Assembly: GCA_021811565.1 (NCBI GenBank)
Contig: JAJZOL010000038.1
Span: 1-51,512, forward strand
DNA length: 51,512 bases
Direction of reading: 5' to 3'
From: a bacterium
GTDB lineage: Bacteria > Armatimonadota > Chthonomonadetes > Chthonomonadales > CAJBBX01
Every line of letters starts with the position of its first letter. Within the stretch, counting starts at the first letter, position 1. The notes under the pieces were generated by a model that searched no databases, was not told where the DNA came from, and saw only the letters and a program-made list of their open reading frames with translations. Position numbers and translations under genes: made by a program. This document shows, piece after piece, positions 1-7,642 of the stretch.

Positions 1-29
1 ACGGATAAATATAATATATATTTATCCGT
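1..29. repeat. Perfect inverted repeat at window edge
   Basis: ACGGATAAATAT (1-12) and its exact reverse complement ATATTTATCCGT (18-29) flank a 5-nt AT loop. It lies about 85 bases before the isomerase start. There is no T-run after it, so it may be an operator or the end of a gene outside the window. Confidence 0.5.
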
Positions 30-113
30 TGCAAATCCCGGCCCGATGCTAGATGCGTTCAATGCTTAGCTATTGGGCCGTTATTGCGAATCCAACATCC
101 TAAAAGGAGATTT

Positions 114-1211
114 ATGATGCTTCAATCAAAATCGGTTTTGGATGATATTGCCGCAATGCGTCAACTAGACCCGTTCAATATCCTTCAACTTACCGCTGAT
201 TTCCCAATACAATGCCGCACAGCTTATGAGGTCGGTGAGATATTCGCCCTTCAAGGACTTTTGAGAAAACGCCCCATCAACAATATTGTGCTTTCCGGAT
301 TGGGAGGTTCGGCGATTGGCGGGGACATGCTTCGCATTATGATGGAGGAATATGGCGATATCCCGATGATCGTCAATCGTGACTACTCTCTTCCCGGGTT
401 CGTTGGCAAGGACACCTTGGTAATCTGCGCTTCCTACTCCGGGGGCACGGAAGAGACGCTCTCATCCTACAATCAGGCGCGCGCCCGCAACGCACAAATC
501 GTTTGCGTGACCAGCGGCGGGGAGTTGGCGGAACGAGCGAACAGGGATGGGGTTCCGGTCTGCACCATTCCCGGAGGGCAGCCTCCTCGCACCGCTACGG
601 GATATATGTTCTTCCCCCTGCTTTCATTGCTGTCTCATCTTGGTTTGTTTTCTCGCTCCCTCACCAAAGACATCGAGGAAACCATAAAATTGCTCAGCGA
701 TCTGAACAAGATGTATTCCCCGGAAGTTCCGACTGAAAACAATCCTGCAAAACAGTTGGCGATTCAACTTGACGGACGTATCCCGGTGATATATGGCAGC
801 CAAGGATATCGAGGCGTGGTGGCCGTTCGTTGGAAGTGCCAGTTTAACGAAAACGCCAAGGAACACGCTTTTGCGAACGTGTTTCCCGAACAGAATCACA
901 ATGAGATTTTGGCATGGAAGAAATGTCGCAAACAGGCTCCCAGATGGTTCCTCGTCTACCTCCGCGACCCTTCGGAAACCTCCACCCAACCGAGAATCTC
1001 TCGGCGCGTGGAGGTAATGAAAAAGCTTGCGGGACACACTCCATCATACGAGGCATGGGCGAAGGGAGATTCGTTTTTGACGAAAATGTTCAGTCTATTC
1101 TTCCTCGGCGACTATGTTAGCATCTATGCGGCATTTCTTAATGACATCGATCCCACCAACATAGACAGTATCTCCAAGTTAAAAGTCGAGATGAAAAAGT
1201 TAAAAGCGTAG
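114..1211 (+). CDS. Bifunctional phosphoglucose/phosphomannose isomerase family protein
   Basis: A SIS-fold sugar isomerase of about 365 residues, expected to interconvert glucose-6-P or mannose-6-P with fructose-6-P in the cytoplasm. The family signature is visible: LSGLGGSAIGGD near the N terminus, then the SIS motif ASYSGGTEET and the PGGQPPRTATGY segment. The EQNHNEI segment carries the conserved Glu/His typical of archaeal-type bifunctional enzymes. I chose ATG 114 because AAAAGGAGA sits just upstream; the frame also opens at TTG 84 without a site. The gene ends 68 bases before the UBact gene, so read-through into the proteasome locus is possible. Family assignment is firm; substrate preference is not shown by sequence. 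Confidence 0.85.
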   Translation: MMLQSKSVLDDIAAMRQLDPFNILQLTADFPIQCRTAYEVGEIFALQGLLRKRPINNIVLSGLGGSAIGGDMLRIMMEEYGDIPMIVNRDYSLPGFVGKDTLVICASYSGGTEETLSSYNQARARNAQIVCVTSGGELAERANRDGVPVCTIPGGQPPRTATGYMFFPLLSLLSHLGLFSRSLTKDIEETIKLLSDLNKMYSPEVPTENNPAKQLAIQLDGRIPVIYGSQGYRGVVAVRWKCQFNENAKEHAFANVFPEQNHNEILAWKKCRKQAPRWFLVYLRDPSETSTQPRISRRVEVMKKLAGHTPSYEAWAKGDSFLTKMFSLFFLGDYVSIYAAFLNDIDPTNIDSISKLKVEMKKLKA

Positions 1212-1233
1212 GATTTTCACTCTAAGGAAATCA

Positions 1234-1277
1234 GATTCCCTCCTTTCTCGTATACTATAGAAAGGAAGGAGGGAATC
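1234..1277 (+). promoter_or_regulatory. Hairpin covering the UBact ribosome binding site
   Basis: GATTCCCTCCTT (1234-1245) pairs exactly with AAGGAGGGAATC (1266-1277), a 12-bp stem. The right arm contains the Shine-Dalgarno AAGGAGGG of the modifier gene that starts at 1280. In a transcript running in from the isomerase gene the site would be paired and closed. The loop contains TATACTATAG, which resembles a -10 element; a transcript starting there would lack the left arm and leave the site open. The pairing is seen directly; the regulatory reading is inference. Confidence 0.5.
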
Positions 1278-1279
1278 AA

Positions 1280-1465
1280 ATGGAATTTCAATTCGAAGAG
1301 AGAGTGCGACGCCCTATGCCCGCTGAACCGATGAGGAAGGAAGGGGATGGCGAAGGTCCGACCAAGCCAGACGTCAAGCGTCCGGATGTTGGTGATCTGT
1401 TGAAACGTATGAAGCGAATCGATCCGGACACCGCTCGAAGATATCGCCAAAGAAGTGGGGAGTGA
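1280..1465 (+). CDS. UBact/Pup-like protein modifier
   Basis: A 61-residue, highly charged protein lying directly before the proteasome beta gene. It has the features of UBact, the Pup-like modifier reported from several Gram-negative phyla: a Pro/Glu/Arg-rich, probably disordered N-terminal half, one helix-forming stretch (about 37-58, DVGDLLKRMKRIDPDTARRY), and the C-terminal tail RYRQRSGE. Known Pup/UBact proteins are joined through a C-terminal Glu side chain to lysines of target proteins by a PafA-type ligase; here the C-terminal Glu is encoded directly, so no deamidation would be needed. AAGGAGGG precedes ATG 1280. The stop codon lies 2 bases before the prcB ATG, so the genes are co-transcribed. 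No ligase (PafA), depupylase (Dop) or Mpa/ARC ATPase gene is in this window. Confidence 0.85.
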   Translation: MEFQFEERVRRPMPAEPMRKEGDGEGPTKPDVKRPDVGDLLKRMKRIDPDTARRYRQRSGE

Positions 1466-1467
1466 TA

Positions 1468-2256
1468 ATGGGCAATTCGAACCTGTTGGATATGATACGC
1501 CCGTTAAGCGACGCTGTTATTACGCCTCCTGAATGGCTAGGCAAGGAATACGCAATTCCGTCGGAAGCATCCCCCGTCATCGATATTCACGGCACCACTG
1601 TAATTGCAGTCAAGTACCGCGAAGGGGTGATTAACGTGGGTGATCGACGGGCGACAGCCAATTTTGCGGTCATGTACGACAGGGCGGAAAAATCGCTCCC
1701 AATAGATGATTACACCCTCTTGGCGATATCCGGATCATACGGGCGAGCGATGGATGTGGTGAAGTACCTTCGTCACTCCTTTAAATATTTCGAGCGCTCT
1801 CAGTTGCAACCCATGAGCCTTGAAGGTAAACTCTCTGAACTCTCCCGGGTTATTGCCGCAGGATTGCCCTCCGCGCTTCAGGGAATAGGAGGTTTCATCC
1901 CGATCCTTAGTTCCTATGACGTGGCGATGCATACCGGCAGGATATTCTTTTACGACGGTATGGGTGCCCGGTTCGAAAGCACGGAATTCGGGGCTGCCGG
2001 AAGCGGTTCGGTTCAAATACGAGGTGTTTTCGATTATATAGTCAAGACAAAAAAGCCGTTTCATGAGATGAGTTTGGAGGAGGCGTTGCGCGAAGCGCTG
2101 ATTATGCTGGATATCGCCGCGGACTTGGATGCCGCCACTGGCGGTTGGGCGAAAAGATTGCCATTGGCGAAAAAAATTGACACGGACGGCATAGCCGATA
2201 TTCCAGAGGACACCCTCCGAAACATCACACAAGATATCAACTCCCTTGATGCGTAA
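1468..2256 (+). CDS. prcB: 20S proteasome beta subunit
   Basis: The catalytic subunit of the bacterial 20S proteasome, about 262 residues. Cleavage in IDIHG/TTVIAV would remove a 42-residue propeptide and expose Thr43 as the N-terminal nucleophile. Counting from that Thr, Asp17 (in GDRRAT) and Lys33 (in RAEKS) fall where the family requires them, so the enzyme should be active. The GSGS and D.DAATGG segments also match actinobacterial PrcB. I prefer ATG 1468, preceded by GGGGAG, over GTG 1462, which overlaps the UBact stop. The gene lies between the modifier and the alpha subunit, the order expected for a Pup/UBact-proteasome operon. Confidence 0.95.
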   Translation: MGNSNLLDMIRPLSDAVITPPEWLGKEYAIPSEASPVIDIHGTTVIAVKYREGVINVGDRRATANFAVMYDRAEKSLPIDDYTLLAISGSYGRAMDVVKYLRHSFKYFERSQLQPMSLEGKLSELSRVIAAGLPSALQGIGGFIPILSSYDVAMHTGRIFFYDGMGARFESTEFGAAGSGSVQIRGVFDYIVKTKKPFHEMSLEEALREALIMLDIAADLDAATGGWAKRLPLAKKIDTDGIADIPEDTLRNITQDINSLDA

Positions 2257-2294
2257 ATCTCGCATCACTTTCGAAGCTTTCATTAGGTGCAAGC

Positions 2295-3089
2295 ATGGTA
2301 TATAGTCCGTTTGATTTTAACGAAGCGGTCAGTCATAGAAAAGATTATGTGGAAGATAAACTTAGCGAAGGCAGCCCGGTGGTGGGGCTGAGCTTTAAAG
2401 ATGGTCTTCTTTTGCTTACGCTTCGAAAATCTCAACGTAAAATATTTGAAATATATGATCGTCTTATCTACTCCGCCATTGGGAATCAATCGGATATTGA
2501 AGCCATAAGAATTGGAGCAATTGACGTCGCGCATCGCGAGGGATACGAACGCAGTCCGGATGATATCACAGCCCATAGACTTGTGGGGTTCTCTCTCAGT
2601 CCGCCTTTGAAAAAACTCTTTGGTGATACTTTAAACGCACCGGCAGTGATCCGCGCCATTTTCGGCGAAATGGGCGAAACTCCAAATCGCGATCTCTTTC
2701 TTATTTTGAATTACGACGGGGAGTTTTCTCAGCGCTCCTCCTACGCGGTTGTAGCGGGAGCATGGGAGGCTGAGGATAAAATGCTGGAAACCCTTTCCGA
2801 TTATTCAACCGAATGCACATTGAACCATGCCATCAAAACCGCATTAGCCACTTGGGCAGCAGGTGCGTTGGAGGGTTCCAATAAGCGTAAATCATTGGTT
2901 GCGGACGAGAAGCAAATTTCCACCGAAATTCATGATTCTTCGGAAGACGCATTTCTCGGCAACGCGCTGAAAACCATGGAATTGGAAATAGGGTTATTGG
3001 ATAGACATACGAATCGGGAGAGTAAGTTTCGATTGCTCACAGCTGACGAAATAAAGCTGGAGATCGGAGATACGCTTCCTATTTCCTAA
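2295..3089 (+). CDS. prcA: 20S proteasome alpha subunit
   Basis: The non-catalytic alpha subunit forms the outer rings that gate the proteolytic chamber and dock the unfoldase. The N-terminal segment after SPFDF, the VVGLSFKDGLLLLT strand and the IYDRLIYSAIGNQSD segment follow PrcA. It has 264 residues, in the family range, and no processing site. The gene starts 38 bases after prcB. The C terminus reads DTLPIS: the penultimate-Tyr (HbYX-like) motif used to dock ring ATPases in other proteasomes is not visible. It ends 8 bases before a convergent minus-strand gene. Confidence 0.88.
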   Translation: MVYSPFDFNEAVSHRKDYVEDKLSEGSPVVGLSFKDGLLLLTLRKSQRKIFEIYDRLIYSAIGNQSDIEAIRIGAIDVAHREGYERSPDDITAHRLVGFSLSPPLKKLFGDTLNAPAVIRAIFGEMGETPNRDLFLILNYDGEFSQRSSYAVVAGAWEAEDKMLETLSDYSTECTLNHAIKTALATWAAGALEGSNKRKSLVADEKQISTEIHDSSEDAFLGNALKTMELEIGLLDRHTNRESKFRLLTADEIKLEIGDTLPIS

Positions 3090-3097
3090 CGCAACTC

Positions 3098-4021
3098 TTA
3101 CATCGCTTGAGGGTTTTCCAGTGTGGATCGCACCATCCACAAAAGCCCGGCTTTTGAGAAAGGTTTCTGGAGGAAATACCCTTTTTCTGTCATCACGCCT
3201 TGTTGAACCAATGCATGACGCGTGTACCCTGAGGTGAAGAGGACATTCGTTTCGGGATGGATGCTATGAATGGTTTTGTACAACTCATCTCCAGCCATGT
3301 TGGGCATAATAAGATCGGTGATTAACAAATGAATGGGGTCGGGATATTTCTTGGCGACTTGAAGCGCTTCCACCCCGTTGGAAGCTCGTAACGCCCTGTA
3401 TCCGTACTGACATAACACTGTCATGCATATTTCGGAAAGGGAGATGTCATCTTCGGCAATTAAAATCGTCTCATTCCCCTTCGGCAAACTTTCCATCCAT
3501 TCCGTATCATCCTTGCGCCTTCCATCCATCGCACGAGGAATATACATTTTGTACGTGGTTCCATTTTGAACCTCACTGTAAACATGCAATGCGCCATGAT
3601 TCATCCCGGCGAAAACCCGACATTTTTGCAAGGGGGATTGGTCCATTGGCACGTCCCCGGCTTTCAAAGGTGTCGAAAGCAATAGCTGCAACTCGTTTTC
3701 CGTGTACCCCTTGCCATTATCGGATAAAATAAGCGTAACGTAATCGCCCGGCGCCACGTCCGCATGCGTGCTGCAATAGTTATGGTTAAGCGTGATATTT
3801 TGGGTTTCGATTAAACACTTGGCACCATTGCTCATCCTGGAACATGATAGGTTTACAAGCTCCGAAATCGCACTCTCTAACATACTATCATCAGTTATAA
3901 CATCCCATAAATTGACATCTGGATAGTATGATGACAATAGCGATATATGACTGCAGCGTATCAATCTTCGTGGGGAATCAAGAATCAAGCTGTTCAAATT
4001 AATACGTTTGCGCATATGCAT
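3098..4021 (-). CDS. Truncated hybrid kinase: degenerate ATPase domain plus receiver domain
   Basis: A 307-residue protein whose first 170 residues align in layout with the catalytic ATPase half of hybrid histidine kinases (the N-box is SELVNLSCSRM, the G1 box DNGKGYTE) and whose last 120 residues form a receiver domain (AEDD, phospho-acceptor Asp in LITDLIMPN, TSGY, final Lys in QKPFS). The dimerisation/phospho-acceptor His domain and all sensor domains are missing. The F and G2 boxes are degraded: LLLSTPLKAG replaces the usual PFFTTK-like segment and there is no GxGLGL. Kinase activity is therefore doubtful, while the receiver looks functional. The second ATG (4015) fits the AGGGG site better than the first. 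It could be a decayed gene or a genuine phosphate-accepting regulator. Confidence 0.7.
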   Translation of the reverse strand: MHMRKRINLNSLILDSPRRLIRCSHISLLSSYYPDVNLWDVITDDSMLESAISELVNLSCSRMSNGAKCLIETQNITLNHNYCSTHADVAPGDYVTLILSDNGKGYTENELQLLLSTPLKAGDVPMDQSPLQKCRVFAGMNHGALHVYSEVQNGTTYKMYIPRAMDGRRKDDTEWMESLPKGNETILIAEDDISLSEICMTVLCQYGYRALRASNGVEALQVAKKYPDPIHLLITDLIMPNMAGDELYKTIHSIHPETNVLFTSGYTRHALVQQGVMTEKGYFLQKPFSKAGLLWMVRSTLENPQAM

Positions 4022-4150
4022 CCCCTTTTTTCAGCTCCCCTTGAGAAGCCCCTTTTAATTTTGAAATGAAAAATGATGTCCGGTGTGCAGTAGAGCACCC
4101 CATATCGATTTGTGTATTTTTGGAAAAGCTTGGAGAGTACGATATGATGA

Positions 4151-4175
4151 TGGGTTATGGCAAGAAGATAACCCA
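4151..4175 (-). terminator. Hairpin after the efflux operon
   Basis: TGGGTTAT (4151-4158) and ATAACCCA (4168-4175) form an 8-bp stem with a 9-nt loop, about 60 bases past the stop of the RND pump gene. There is no clear T-run on either strand, so termination here is only a suggestion. Confidence 0.35.
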
Positions 4176-4233
4176 CTCCCATGTTTCAATTATATTACCT
4201 TCATATCAGAGATGAATATAAGGATTGACTACT

Positions 4234-7200
4234 TTATCTCTTTCGGCGAAACACCTTTGCGGAAAGAAATAGATTGAAGTCGTCTAAATATGTATACACG
4301 CACGGAATAACAAGCAAAGTCAGCATTGTGGATAATAACATTCCCCCTATAACCGCCACCGCCAGCGGAGCACGGAATTCACCGCCGTGACCGATTCCGA
4401 TTGCAACCGGCAGCATACCGAATATCATTGCAATGGTGGTCATCAGAATCGGACGCAAACGCGTTGGTCCTGCTTCGAGTATCGCGTCATTTCGCTTATA
4501 TCCTCGAGAGCGAAGCGTGTTGATATAATCCACCAGCAATATGGCGTTTTTAGTCACCAACCCAACTAACATTATGATGCCGATCATCGATACAATGGTC
4601 AATGCGTAGCCGGTAATCATTAACGCTATCAACGCTCCGATTAAAGCCTGAGGTAGTGCAAGCATGATGATGAAGGGGTACAAAAGATTATCGAATAACG
4701 CAGCCATTAACATATAGACAAGAACGATTGCCAAGGCAAGCGCGGAAAACATATATCCCTGTTCATCCGACTGCATTTGGTTCTCACCGCCCCATTTATA
4801 ACGATTATGCCCCCATTTGAGAGCGGCGAGTTTCTTATCAAGGTCCAATTGCATATTTCCAGGAGCGTATCCTGGCTTGATGTTCGCAGTGATCTTCACC
4901 ACCTTTTGTCGATCCATGCGATCTATCTTCGTTGGACCGGTGCTAAGATAGATATCCGCCACATCGCTTAAGCGTATGGGTTGAACGGATCCGTTTGAAG
5001 TCAATGCGTTACCAACAACGATATTCCCGATGTTCCCCACGTTGTGGCGGTATTTGTCCGCATACTGCACGCGAATTTTGTACTCATTCCCGTTTTCACG
5101 ATACACCACATCGTCATTCCCCTCGATGGCGGTGCGCATCACGTTCGCAATATCGGATATCGTGAGCCCAAAGGACGCCGCCTTGGTTCGATCAATGATG
5201 ATTCGTTGCTCAGGCTTGCCTAATCTGCTGGAGGTGTCCGCATTAATAACGCCCGGTTCGGCTTTGAAGATCGCGAGCGCTTGCATGCCCAATGCATTCA
5301 ATTGGTTGAGGTTATCACCAAGTATGTCGATTTCCAGAGGCGCGGAACCTCCTCCGAAACCGCTGACGGCAGCCACCTTCGTGATTGCACCTGGTATCTG
5401 CCCGATCTTCGAACGAATGATATCCGCCACTTGAGTATCGGGAATCGTACGTAAATTGGACTTGTTGACAAAAGGATTGATGCTGTCGAGAAGACTCATT
5501 TTATCTCGAAGTTTGAGGCTCATCGTGATATACTGCGGTCCGATGCTTGCTATGCCAAGCATGCCCGCCTGTGACGCCCCGATCTCCACGAAGGAGTTTT
5601 GAATATCCTTCACCGATGAGATATCCTGCTCTATCTGCTTTTCCACCTTCAAGGATTTTTCGATGGAGGTTCCCGCCGGTAACTCCACCTGTATGGATAC
5701 CTGCCCCTGATCCTGATCCGGTGCGAAACGGAAGAGCAAGAGAGGATGATTAGCAGTAACGCCAATGGTGAACGCCAAAATCGTTGCTGCAATGCCCAAT
5801 CCGATAACAATCAGACCGAAAAAACGATACCTCCAAAGCAGCAAAATACCGGTTAGCAGGAAAAATATCCCCACCTGTATCACACCCGCATAACTATGAC
5901 TGAAAGATGCCGCCACCGCCACAAATACAAGAACGAGCACCCCTCCTCCGGTGTAGATAATCACTCCACGAAACCTCAAAGACCAGTCCAACGCTCTGCG
6001 GTAGATCCTATCGAGAGCCTTATAAAACCTATTCACCATTCCAAAGATGCCGTGCTCCGCCTCCACGGCCTCGCCGGAACGATACCATCTGGATGCCAGC
6101 ATCGGAGTGAGTGTGAAGGACATAAATAGAGAGAACAGAGTAGCGGAGGCGACCGTCAAGCCAAACCCCCTGAAAAACTGTCCGGTGATCCCTCCCATGA
6201 AAGCGATAGGGACGAACACAACCACATCCACAAACGTGATCGCAATCGCTGCCAAGCCGATTTCACTTCTACCGTTGAACGCGGCCTCCACCGGTTCCTC
6301 TCCGCGAGAGAGATGTCGGTAGATATTCTCCAGCACCACAATAGAATCGTCCACCAATATCCCGACGGCTAGCGACAGGGCGAGCATGGTCATGGTGTTC
6401 AGAGAAAATCCAAAAGCGTACATGGGAAGGAACGTGGCCATAATCGAGGTGGGGATCGCGAGCGCGACGATCGCCGTACCGCGGATATTATGAAGAAAGA
6501 GGAATACAACGATCACCGCGAGCAATGCGCCTAATATTAAGCTTGTCTCGACGTCATTAACGGAATCCTGCACGTTGACGGAATAATCCTGGTTCAAAAC
6601 AAACTTGATATCCGGAGGCAACTCGGTTTCTAGCGTTTTCACCTCCTTGCGAACAGCCTCAGCCACTTGGATCGTATTGCCGTCGGCTGTTTTCTGAATC
6701 ACGATCACTACGGAGTTCTTACCGTTTATACGGCTGATATCGCGTTGCTCTTCCACGGTATCCCGCACTGTGGCGATATCGCCCAACCGCACCATTTGAC
6801 CATTCGGCATGTGCAATCGGGTATTCGCTATTGTCTGGATATTGGGAAATTCGCCTACGATACGAACATTGTATTCCCTGTTCCCTTCTATTTCATGACC
6901 AACAGGAAAATTCACGTTGTTCGCCTCTATAAGTTGTACGAGTTGGAGGATACTGATGCCGTAAGCGTCAAGTTGATCCTTATTCACTTCCACCTGTATC
7001 TCACGAACATTGCCACCGGTTATGGAAACTGCGGCTACACCTTCAATTTGGCTTAATCTAGGCTGAATGTAGTTATCCGCAAGATCTCGGAGGTATCTGC
7101 TGTTCCGCTTGCCGGACAAACCGTAGTAGAGAATAGGCATGGAATTCAAATCAAGCTTGGAGACGACTGGGTCTTTGCATCCGGTAGGCAATTGTCCTCG

Positions 7201-7545
7201 AACGGCACTCACCTTGTCACGAACATCCGCAGCGGCGACGTCGCTGTTCACTCCGAGGTTGAATTCGATGCTTACGGCAGATTGCCCCTCTTGAGAACTC
7301 GAAGTGATTTGCTTGATCCCATTCGCGCTCGCCACCGCGTCTTCGATCTTCTTGGTCACCTGAGTTTCCACTTCCTCGGGACCCGCACCCGGATAACTGG
7401 TGATGACATTAATATAGGGGAAGTTGACGTTAGGATTCAACTCGACTTGCATTTTCATGCAAGAGTTCAGTCCTAGCACGATCAACGCTGAAACCACCAT
7501 TAATATGAAGACAGGTCTGCGAATGGAAACTTGCGTGAGCCACAT
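4234..7545 (-). CDS. RND efflux pump permease (AcrB/HAE1 type)
   Basis: The inner-membrane proton-driven pump of a tripartite exporter, 1103 residues. It begins with IRRPVFILMVVSALIVLG and carries the periplasmic porter segments (SYPGAGPEEVETQVT) and the TM4 relay LAVGILVDDSIVVLENIYRHL with the Asp-Asp pair needed for proton transfer. It ends with the second membrane repeat (GLVTKNAILLVDYI). Between the first membrane block and the second periplasmic domain (APDQDQGQVSIQVE) there are three hydrophobic stretches where one is usual, two extra membrane passes that keep the topology. TTTAGGAGC precedes the ATG. It is the last gene of the tetR-tolC-MFP-RND operon. The exported substrate cannot be told from sequence. 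Confidence 0.95.
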   Translation of the reverse strand: MWLTQVSIRRPVFILMVVSALIVLGLNSCMKMQVELNPNVNFPYINVITSYPGAGPEEVETQVTKKIEDAVASANGIKQITSSSQEGQSAVSIEFNLGVNSDVAAADVRDKVSAVRGQLPTGCKDPVVSKLDLNSMPILYYGLSGKRNSRYLRDLADNYIQPRLSQIEGVAAVSITGGNVREIQVEVNKDQLDAYGISILQLVQLIEANNVNFPVGHEIEGNREYNVRIVGEFPNIQTIANTRLHMPNGQMVRLGDIATVRDTVEEQRDISRINGKNSVVIVIQKTADGNTIQVAEAVRKEVKTLETELPPDIKFVLNQDYSVNVQDSVNDVETSLILGALLAVIVVFLFLHNIRGTAIVALAIPTSIMATFLPMYAFGFSLNTMTMLALSLAVGILVDDSIVVLENIYRHLSRGEEPVEAAFNGRSEIGLAAIAITFVDVVVFVPIAFMGGITGQFFRGFGLTVASATLFSLFMSFTLTPMLASRWYRSGEAVEAEHGIFGMVNRFYKALDRIYRRALDWSLRFRGVIIYTGGGVLVLVFVAVAASFSHSYAGVIQVGIFFLLTGILLLWRYRFFGLIVIGLGIAATILAFTIGVTANHPLLLFRFAPDQDQGQVSIQVELPAGTSIEKSLKVEKQIEQDISSVKDIQNSFVEIGASQAGMLGIASIGPQYITMSLKLRDKMSLLDSINPFVNKSNLRTIPDTQVADIIRSKIGQIPGAITKVAAVSGFGGGSAPLEIDILGDNLNQLNALGMQALAIFKAEPGVINADTSSRLGKPEQRIIIDRTKAASFGLTISDIANVMRTAIEGNDDVVYRENGNEYKIRVQYADKYRHNVGNIGNIVVGNALTSNGSVQPIRLSDVADIYLSTGPTKIDRMDRQKVVKITANIKPGYAPGNMQLDLDKKLAALKWGHNRYKWGGENQMQSDEQGYMFSALALAIVLVYMLMAALFDNLLYPFIIMLALPQALIGALIALMITGYALTIVSMIGIIMLVGLVTKNAILLVDYINTLRSRGYKRNDAILEAGPTRLRPILMTTIAMIFGMLPVAIGIGHGGEFRAPLAVAVIGGMLLSTMLTLLVIPCVYTYLDDFNLFLSAKVFRRKR

Positions 7546-7642
7546 CGAATTGCTCCTAAATGGGATGACTTAACACAATGATAAGCAAACGAGGATAAAC
7601 ATGAAAAAGTTCTCTCACCCTAGTCAGAAGGATGCAATTATT

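Noticed and set aside
1735-2292. 185-codon minus-strand frame
   Set aside because: It is antisense to prcB and has no ribosome site or family signature.
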